This document shows, piece by piece, positions 16,797 through 25,200 of a DNA stretch of 64,000 nucleotides. Numbering within the stretch: position 1 is the first letter of the stretch; each line of letters starts with the position of its first letter. The notes under the pieces are model-generated. The model had not been told where the DNA came from, did not search any database, and saw nothing but the letters and a program-made list of their open reading frames with translations. The stretch covers positions 185,527-249,526 of the forward strand of contig NZ_JAOSZE010000007.1 in the NCBI RefSeq assembly GCF_025630775.1, in the 5' to 3' direction. Source of the DNA: Actinoplanes sp. KI2 (GTDB lineage Bacteria; Actinomycetota; Actinomycetes; Mycobacteriales; Micromonosporaceae). Position numbers and translations under genes: made by a program.

Positions 16797-17722
16797 AGGT
16801 CCAGGATCAGGCGTGGACCGGCCGCGCGGGACACGCAGACGAACATCGTGTCGTTCGCCGCCCGCTCCTGCGCGGTGAGCAGGCTGTCCCGATGGTCGAC
16901 CGCCCCGCCGAGCACGGCGGTCTCACAGGTGCCGCAGGTGCCCTCCGTGCACGACCAGAGGACCTCGATGCCGGCCTCCTCGACGACCCGCAGGATCGAC
17001 TTGCCGGGAGGCACGGTCAGGGTGCGGCCGCTGCGGGCCAGCTCCACCTCGAAGGAGTCGGCACGGGCCGGTGCGCCCTGCTCCTTCGCGGCGAAGCGCT
17101 CCAGATGCAGCGGGCGGCCGGCACTGCGTTGCTCGATCGCGGTCAGCAGCGGTTCCGGCCCGCAACAGTAGACAGGTGTGTCCGGGGGCTCGCCGGCGAG
17201 GATCGCGTCGAGGTCGAGCAGGCCGGTCTCGTCCTGCGGATGAATCCACACCCGGTCGCCGTACGCGGAGCACAGCTCGGACCGGAAGGCCATCGAGTCT
17301 CGGCTGCGGCCGCCGTAGTGCAGCCGCCAGCGCGCGCCGGCCGCCGCGGCGGCATCCATCATGGGCAGCAGCGGGGTGATGCCGATGCCACCCGCGATGA
17401 ACAGGTAGCGGGCGGCCGGCACGAGCGGGAAGTGGTTGCGCGGGCCGCCCACCTCGACGAGGTCGCTCTCGCGGAGCCGGTCGTGCACCGCCAGCGAACC
17501 TCCCCGGCCGTCCGGCTCGCGGAGCACGGCGATGCGCCAGACCGTGCGGTCGGCGGGGTCGCCGCAGAGCGAGTACTGCCGCACGATACCCGCGGCCGGC
17601 ACCAGGTCGATGTGCGCGCCGGGTGTCCAGGCCGGCAGGTCGGAGCCCGACGGGTCGCGCAGCTCCAGGACCACGACGCCGTCGGCGGCCGCCTCGCGTC
17701 GGCTGATGGCGAGCCGCTTCAC
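16793..17722 (-). CDS. Oxygenase reductase (phthalate dioxygenase reductase/VanB type)
   Basis: A 309-residue electron-transfer protein in the order flavin domain, NAD domain, [2Fe-2S] domain. Visible are RQYSLCGDP for flavin, LFIAGGIGITPLLPMM for NAD, YCCGPEPLL, and C-terminal SCTEGTCGTCETAV with the plant-type ferredoxin cysteines. This order is that of VanB-like partners of single-component Rieske demethylases. The GTG start overlaps the stop of the 55-codon gene (GTGA). It should pass electrons from NADH to the Rieske oxygenase encoded upstream. Confidence 0.93.
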   Translation of the reverse strand: MKRLAISRREAAADGVVVLELRDPSGSDLPAWTPGAHIDLVPAAGIVRQYSLCGDPADRTVWRIAVLREPDGRGGSLAVHDRLRESDLVEVGGPRNHFPLVPAARYLFIAGGIGITPLLPMMDAAAAAGARWRLHYGGRSRDSMAFRSELCSAYGDRVWIHPQDETGLLDLDAILAGEPPDTPVYCCGPEPLLTAIEQRSAGRPLHLERFAAKEQGAPARADSFEVELARSGRTLTVPPGKSILRVVEEAGIEVLWSCTEGTCGTCETAVLGGAVDHRDSLLTAQERAANDTMFVCVSRAAGPRLILDL

Positions 17723-17886
17723 TTCCCGGCCTCGCCCACCGCGGCGGGATGGTGGGGGTGGGCCAGCAGCCATTGCCACATCGCGACCGGGTCGTCGGCG
17801 ACCGATTCGGCACCGCAGTGGCAGCGCCCGCGCAGCCGATCGGAGCCCGGCACCCAGTCGACCTGCAGCACTCTGCGGGTGGTCAT
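17719..17886 (-). CDS. 55-residue conserved-context small protein between oxygenase and reductase
   Basis: A 55-residue gene that is easily missed. Its ATG overlaps the Rieske oxygenase stop (ATGA) and its TGA overlaps the reductase GTG (GTGA), so it fits exactly between two coupled genes. The protein reads MTTRRVLQVDWVPGSDRLRG, then RCHCGAESVADDPVAMWQWL, then LAHPHHP. The CHC and the two His-rich turns could bind metal. Perfect coupling on both sides is strong evidence that it is translated. Function unknown; an assembly or electron-transfer accessory for the oxygenase is a guess. Confidence 0.75.
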   Translation of the reverse strand: MTTRRVLQVDWVPGSDRLRGRCHCGAESVADDPVAMWQWLLAHPHHPAAVGEAGK

Positions 17887-18908
17887 CGGAGTTTGGCGAT
17901 CATCCGGCGGGCGGCGAGGCCGCCGGTGTCGATGTTGATCGACAGTTCCTGGTATCCGTCCGACTCAGCGGCGATGACCTGTTCGAGAACATTCAGCGCG
18001 GCGACGTCCTGAAGCACGACGGTCCGATTGTTCTCCGCCAGGAAGTCGGACACGCCCTGGTCGTCGAGGGCGAAATCGCGGGCCACCGCCCAGAAGTCGT
18101 GCGTCGAGTGCTCGGTCTCCGGAGTGAGCGCGTAGACCACTTCGACGTGAAACGCATCGGGGTCGGTGCCGTCCGCGCCCGGCAGCACCCCGACCGGCGC
18201 GATCCGGCTGTGCAGCAGGTAGAGGCAGGGCGGCGTGAACTCGATGTCCTGCCAGCGAGTGATCCGGCCGGTGATGCCGGTGCTTTTGGCGTAGAAGGGC
18301 GGGCAGGCGGCATCGGCCATGTGCCGGGAGACGTGGACGATCCCGGCGTCCTCGTCGACCCGGGTGACGATCGGCGTCTCGGCGACCTCGGGCGTGCCGA
18401 TGTAGCCGCCGTGCAGGTAGGTCTCGTGGGACAGGTCGAGCAGGTTGTCGACCAGCAGGCCGTGCCGGGCAGCCAGCGGTTCCATCCCGGAAACCGTCGT
18501 CCAGCCCGGCAGGTCGAGCCACGGCGCCCGGGGGAGGTGGGCGGCGTCGGCGTTGGCCGGGTCGCCGATGAAGACCCAGACGAAGCCGTCCAGCTCGGTC
18601 ACCGGGTAGGAGGTGAGCCTGGCGGTACGCGGGATCCGGGTCTGGCCCGGCACCGCCACGCAGGTGCCGCCCCGGTCGTAGGTGAAGCCGTGGTAGCCGC
18701 AGACCACGGTGTCACCGACCAGGTGGCTGGGCGCCTGGGAGAGCGGGAACCGCCGGTGCACGCAGCGGTCGCTCATCGCTGCGACGTCGCCGGCCTCGGT
18801 CCGCCAGAACAGGATGGACTCGCCGCAGACGGTCCGGCTGAACAGGTCCCGGCCGATCTCCCGGCCGTAAGCCGCCACGTACCACTGGTTTCGCACGAAT
18901 TCGCTCAT
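17883..18908 (-). CDS. Rieske non-haem iron oxygenase, vanillate O-demethylase-like
   Basis: A 341-residue oxygenase. The Rieske centre is CVHRRFPLSQ followed 17 residues later by CGYHGFTYDRGG (CxH...CxxH). The mononuclear iron site appears as DNLLDLSHETYLHGG. Length and the N-terminal FVRNQWYVAAYGREIG are typical of VanA-type demethylases, which strip methyl groups from methoxy-aromatics with a separate reductase. The start at 18908 (MSEFVRNQW) matches the family. It heads an operon in which every junction overlaps by four bases. The exact aromatic substrate is not determined. Confidence 0.93.
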   Translation of the reverse strand: MSEFVRNQWYVAAYGREIGRDLFSRTVCGESILFWRTEAGDVAAMSDRCVHRRFPLSQAPSHLVGDTVVCGYHGFTYDRGGTCVAVPGQTRIPRTARLTSYPVTELDGFVWVFIGDPANADAAHLPRAPWLDLPGWTTVSGMEPLAARHGLLVDNLLDLSHETYLHGGYIGTPEVAETPIVTRVDEDAGIVHVSRHMADAACPPFYAKSTGITGRITRWQDIEFTPPCLYLLHSRIAPVGVLPGADGTDPDAFHVEVVYALTPETEHSTHDFWAVARDFALDDQGVSDFLAENNRTVVLQDVAALNVLEQVIAAESDGYQELSINIDTGGLAARRMIAKLR

Positions 18909-19269
18909 CGACACAGCGTGACCGCAGCCACCGCGTACCCGAGGGTGCTCTTCCAGATTTCGGAAGGCGACGGACGAGGTCGGCCCCGGCGAGCCGGGGT
19001 GGAGCGGCGCCACTCGGCGCGAGCTTGCATCGATGCGCAACAGTGGGCCCGGAGATTCTGACGTCCATCGATACGACGCCAGTAGATGCATCCGGGGGGA
19101 GGGTCATCGACGGAAAGTTCTGCACCTTTTCGATCGACATGGTGTAACCCTCACGTAATGAGTCGTCGCTAGCTTCCTAGCCGGAGCTCTCCACGCACTC
19201 GGATGTTACGAAAACTCACACTGCCACACACGCGACCCCCAGCGCGTCCGCCAACGAACCGGGAGTCCA
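18909..19269. other. Divergent intergenic region before the PUFA-like synthase operon
   Basis: A 361-bp gene-free stretch between the leftward Rieske operon and the rightward synthase operon; promoters for both must lie here. Repeated ATCGA/TCGAT words near 19060-19130 and a small inverted repeat GCTAG-CTTC-CTAGC around 19169-19182 are visible. I see no clear regulator site. Confidence 0.4.
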
Positions 19270-22200
19270 ATGAGTACTGTCGTGAACCCGAACCGACTCG
19301 TCCTCGCCGTCACCGGCGGCGTAGGCCTGGACGCCAGCCCGCATGTCCTCACGACGGCCGCGCGGGCCGGTGCACTTCCCGTATTGGACCTGGCCACCGG
19401 CGACACCTGGTCGCTGCGTGGGCTCGCGCAGATCGCCCGGCACGCGTCCGGGCTGGCCGTGCGGATCACGGCGGAGTGCGCCGTGACCCCGGCCGACCTG
19501 ACCCGCAGCGGCGGCGACGCGGTAACCGTCGTCGTGCTCGCCGCCGACAGTCCCTGGCCGATCCCCGAAACGGCCGAACGCTACGAAGTCCTCGTCGAGG
19601 TGACGAGTCTCACCGAGGGCCGCGCGGCTGTCGCGGCCGGCGCTGCCGGACTAATCGCACGTGGCATGGAGTCGGGTGGCCGGGTCAGCGAACTGAGCGC
19701 GTTCATCCTGATGCAACAACTGGTGTCCGAAGTGGACGCGCCGGTGTGGGTGGCCGGCGGCGTCGGTGCGCGTACGTCGGCGGCCTCGGTCGTCGGTGGG
19801 GCGGCGGGCGTGCTGCTCGACACGCAACTCGCGCTGATGCCGGAATCCACAGTGTCCGACGACGTTGCCGCGCTGCTGCGCCGGATGGACGGCACCGAGG
19901 TGGTCTCCGAGGGTGCCCTCCGGGGCCTGCGCCGTGGCGAGACGCTGCTGCCGATCGGCCAGGACGGTTGGCTCGCTCGTGACTTCGCCGACCGCTGGGC
20001 CGACACCGCCGCGGCGGTGCGTGGCATCAGAGAGTCCATCGTGGACGCGTTGGAACACCCCGAGGCCGGGGACGTCCTGCGGGCCGGTGCGCCGCTGGCG
20101 CAGGCGCTCGGCGTGCGGTTGCCGATCGCGCAGGGCCCGATGACCCGGGTCAGCGACGAGGCCGCCTTCGCCGGTGCGGTGGCCGACGCGGGCGGTCTGC
20201 CGTTCATCGCGCTCGCGCTGGCCGATGCGGAGCAGACCCGCCGGATGCTGACCGAGGCCCGGGCCGCGCTCGGCGACCGGCCGTGGGGCGTCGGCGTGCT
20301 GGGCTTCGCCCCCGAGGCGCTGCGGGCGGCGCAGATCGAGATCATCCGCGAGATCAAACCGCAGGTGGCGATCATCGCGGGCGGCCGGCCGGCCCAGGCC
20401 AAGGGCCTGGAGGCGGACGGGATCAGTTCCTTCCTGCATGTTCCGTCGCCCGGGCTGCTGCGCCAGTTCCTGCAGGCGGGCTCGCGCAAGTTCGTCTTCG
20501 AGGGCGCGGAGTGCGGCGGCCACGTCGGCCCGCGCGCCAGCTTCCCGCTCTGGGAGGCGCAACTCGCCGTACTCGCGGAGTTTCTCGACGGCAAGCCCGC
20601 CGGCAGCGCCGCCGAGTTGCAGATCTTCTTCGCCGGTGGGATTCACGACGAGCGTTCCGCCGCGATGGTCGCCGCGATGGCCGGTCCGCTCACCCGCCGT
20701 GGCGCCAGGATCGGCGTGTTGATGGGCACGGCGTACCTGTTCACCGCCGAAGCGGTGACGCACGGCGCGGTCCAGCCGTTGTTCCAGCGGCAGGCCATCG
20801 AGGCCACTCGCACCGCGCTGCTCGAGACGGCGCCCGGGCACGCCACCCGCTGTCTGTCCTCGGCCTTCGTCGACGACTTCCACGGGCTGCGCGAATCGCT
20901 CGAGGGCGCCGGCGTGGACAACCGGGTCGTGTGGGAGCAGCTCGAGATGCTCAACGTCGGCCGGCTGCGGATCGCCAGCAAGGGCCTGCGCCGCGACGGC
21001 GACGCGCTGGTCCGGGTGGACGCCGCCACCCAGGCCGCCGAGGGCCTCTTCATGGCCGGCCAGGTCGCCGTGCTGCGGCACCGCGCCACCACGGTCGCCG
21101 ACCTGCACGCCCAGGTGTCCGGCGCGGCCGCCGACCTGCACGCCGAGCGGGTCGCCGCAGCCCGTACCGGACTCGGGCTCGGCCCGGAAGCCGAGATCGT
21201 CGAGCCCGCGACACCGCTGGACATCGCGATCGTCGGCATGGCCTGCGTCTTTCCCGGCTCGCCGGATCTGCCGAGCTTTTGGAACACCGTGCTGAGCGGT
21301 GCCGACGTCGTCCGCGAGGTGCCGCCCGAGCGGTGGGACGCGCAGATCTACTACGCGCCCGAGGTCGGGCCCGGGCAGGTCGGCCGGGTCGCGGTCTCCA
21401 AGTGGGGCGGCTTCATCGACCCGGTGCCGTTCGACGCCATCAAGTTCGGGATCCCGCCGTCGGCGCTGGCCAGCATCGATCCCACCCAGCTGCTGGCGCT
21501 GGAGATCTCCCACCGGGCGCTGCTCGACGCGGGGTATCCGTACGACTCCGGCTTCGACCACGGCCGGACCGGCGTGGTCTTCGGCGCCGAGGCCGGCAGC
21601 GACATGAGCCAGGCCCAGACGCTGCGCACCATGCTGCCCGGCTACGTCGGCGAGGTACCTGAGGAGCTGGACGAGCTGCTCCCGCGGGTCACCGAGGACA
21701 CGTTCCCCGGCCTGCTGGTCAACGTGGTCGCCGGCCGGGTGGCGAACCGGCTGGACCTGGGCGGCCCCAACTACACCGTGGACGCGGCCTGCGCCTCCTC
21801 GCTGGCCGCGATGGATGCCGCCTGCAAGGAGCTGATCGGGGGCGGCAGCGACCTGATGATCTGCGGCGGCGCCGACCTGCACAACGGCATCAACGACTAC
21901 CTGATGTTCACCTCGGCGCACGCACTCTCGCCAACCGGGCGATGTCGCACGTTCGACAGCACCGGCGACGGCATCGCGCTCGGCGAGGGGGTCGCGGCCG
22001 TCGTCCTCAAGCGGCTCGCCGACGCCGAACGCGACGGCGACCGGGTCTACGCGGTGATCAAGGGCCTCGGCGGGGCGAGCGACGGGCGGGCGCTGGGCCT
22101 GACCGCGCCGCGCCCGGAGGGCCAGCGCCGGGCCATGGACAAGGCGTACGCCGGGGCGGGTGTGTCGCCGAGCCAGGTCGGCCTGGTCGAGGCGCACGGC

Positions 22201-25200
22201 ACCGGCACCGTGGTCGGTGACCGCACCGAGCTCGAGACGCTGACCACGATGTTCATCGAGTCGGGCGCCCGGCCCGGCGCCGCGGTGCTCGGTTCGGTCA
22301 AGTCGCAGATCGGCCACACCAAGTGCGCCGCGGGCATGGCCGGTGTGATCAAGACAGCGCTCGCCCTGCACACCGGCGTCCGCCCGCCGACGATCAACCT
22401 GACCCGGCCGAACCCGGCGTGGAACCCGCAGACCAGCCCGTTCGCGTTCCACACCGAGCCGCGCCCGTGGGCCGCCCCGGCGCAGGAGCGGCTGGCCGGC
22501 GTCAGCGCGTTCGGCTTCGGTGGCACCAACTTCCACGCGGTGCTGGGTGCGCACGCACCCACGGCCGATCCGCAGCACTCTCGCCAGCAGTGGCCGGTCG
22601 AGCTCTTCTGCTTCCGCGGCGCAAGCATCGACGCGGCCCGCCGCGGCGTGCAGAAGCTGATCGACAAGGTGGGCTCGCTGCCCTCCTCGGTGCGGCTGCG
22701 CGATCTCGCTGCCGCGGCCGCCCGCGACTCGGACCCACGCACCGGTCCGGTGCGCATCGCGATCGTCGCCGAGGACGTCGACGACCTGCTCGCCCTGCTG
22801 CAACGGGCGCTGGCGGGCGAGCACGACCCGCGCCGGGGACTGGTCCAGCCGCAGCAGACGCCGGCCGAGGGCCCCGGCAAGGTGGCGTTCCTCTTCCCCG
22901 GCCAGGGCAGCCAGCGGCCGGGCGCCCTGTCCGACCTGTTCGTTGCGTTCCCGGAGCTGCGGCATTATCTCGATCTCGGCCGCGAATGGGCCGACCTGCT
23001 CTTCCCGCCGACCGCGTTCGATGAGGCGACCGCACAGGAGCAGGCCGACCGGATCCGCGACACCCGGGTCGCCCAGCCGGTGCTCGGCGTCGGCGGGCTG
23101 GCCGTGGATCACGTACTGCGCCGGCTCGGTGTGCGGCCGGACATGGCCGGCGGCCACAGCTACGGCGAACTGGTCGCGCTGTGCACGGCCGGGGCCTTCG
23201 ACCCGGCAACCCTGCTGGAGCTGAGCAGGCACCGGGCGGCGGCGATCCTCGACGCGGCCGGCGACGACCCCGGCACGATGGCCGCGGTCTCCGGCACCAC
23301 CGAGCGGATCTCCGCGGTGCTCGCCTCGGCCGGGCTGGCCGACCGGGTGGTCCTCGCCAACCACAATTCGCCGACCCAGGTGGTCATCTCCGGTCCGACC
23401 GAGGCCGTCGGCCAGGCTGTCGCCGCGCTCAAGGCGGACGGGCTCACCGCCCGGCCCATCCCGGTCGCGGCCGCCTTCCACAGCCCGGTGGTGGCCGACG
23501 GCGCGGCCGCGTTCGCGTCGGTGCTCGCCGGCCAGGCCGTCGACGCCCCGCTGATCCCGGTCTGGTCCAACGCAAGCGCGCAGCCCTATGCGGCGTCCGC
23601 GGACGCGGTACGCGACGGGCTGGCCGGCCAGATCGGCTCGCCGGTCCGCTTCGTCGAGCAGATCGAGGCGATGTATGCCGCCGGCGCCCGCATCTTCGTC
23701 GAGGCCGGGCCCGGCCAGGTCCTCGGCAGGCTCGTGACGGACGTGTTGGGCGAGCGTCCACACCAGGTCGTCACCGTCGACGGCCGCCCCGGCCAGGGCC
23801 TGCGCGGCCTGCTGTCGGCCACCGCCGAACTGGCCTGCGCCGGGGTACCGGTGCAGACCGGCTGGCTCTTCGCCGGCCGCGGCGTCGCGCCGGTCACCCC
23901 GGCCGAGGCCGCCGCCCGTCCCATCTGGACGGTCGACGGCCAGCTGATCCGAGACCGTAACGGGGAACCGCTGCCCGGTGGCATGACCCCGCCCCGTCGA
24001 GTGGAGGTATTGACGATGACCGCAGCCCAGGGCCGGAGGTCCGAGCCGGGACGCGACGGCCGGGAGGACGTGGTCAGCGAGTTTCTGCGGACCAGCCGCG
24101 ATCTGATCGCGAGCCAGCGCGACGTGCTGCTGGCGTACCTCGGTGTCGACGTGCCGGCCGATGGCCGGGTGGAGTGGCAGCCCGCCGAGGCGGCGCCCGT
24201 GCAGTATCAGCGGCAGGCCCGGCTGGACGCCGCCCCGGCGCCCGTCCAATATCAGCGGCAGGCTCGGCTGGACGCCGCCCCGGCGCACGTCGCTGTCGTG
24301 CCGCTCGCCCCGGTGTCGCCGGCTCCCGCGCTGATGCCGGCCGCCGCCGTGGCCGTCCCCGCAGCGGCGCCGGCCGGGCCGGCGCCGGTCGCGCCCGTCC
24401 CGGCCGGGCCGGTCCCGGCCGGCGGCCTGGACGTGCAGGGATCGGTGCTCGCGGTGATCAGCGAGCGGACGGGCTATCCGGAGGAGTTGATCGAGCTCGA
24501 CCTCGACCTGGAGGCGGACCTGAGCGTCGACTCGATCAAGCGGGCCGAGGTGGCCGGTGAGGTCGCCAACCGGTTGGGGCTGTCCGTCGAGGGTGACGAG
24601 TCCGAGCTGGAGGAGCTGGTCAAGGCCCGGACCGTCCGCGCCATGGTGTCCTGGCTGGACTCCCGGATCACCATGCCGCTCGCCGCCGCACCCGCAGCGG
24701 CGCCGGCCGGGCCGGCGCCGGTCGCGCCCGTCCCGGCCGGGCCGGTCCCGGCCGGCGGCCTGGACGTGCAGGGGTCCGTGCTCGCGGTGATCAGCGAGCG
24801 GACGGGCTATCCGGAGGAGTTGATCGAGCTCGACCTCGACCTGGAGGCGGACCTGAGCGTCGACTCGATCAAGCGGGCCGAGGTGGCCGGTGAGGTCGCC
24901 AACCGGTTGGGGCTGTCCGTCGAGGGTGACGAGTCGGAGCTGGAGGAGCTGGTCAAGGCCCGGACCGTCCGCGCCATGGTGTCCTGGCTGGACTCCCGGA
25001 TCAACGGCGAACCGGTGGCGGCGCACGCGGCGGTCCCGGCGGTCAACGCGGTCCCGGCGGTCAACGCGGTCCCGGCGGTCAACGCGGTCCCGGCGGTCAA
25101 CGCGGTCTCGGCGACTGCCCCGCCGTTGGCCGCGAATCCCGGCGTCGCTCCGCAACGCCTGGTCTCCGTTCTCGAACCCACCCCGGCCACCGGCACCGCG

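Noticed and set aside
24358..25101. CRISPR-like or mobile-element repeats.
   Set aside because: The repeats are in frame, encode carrier domains and linkers, and have no unique spacers.
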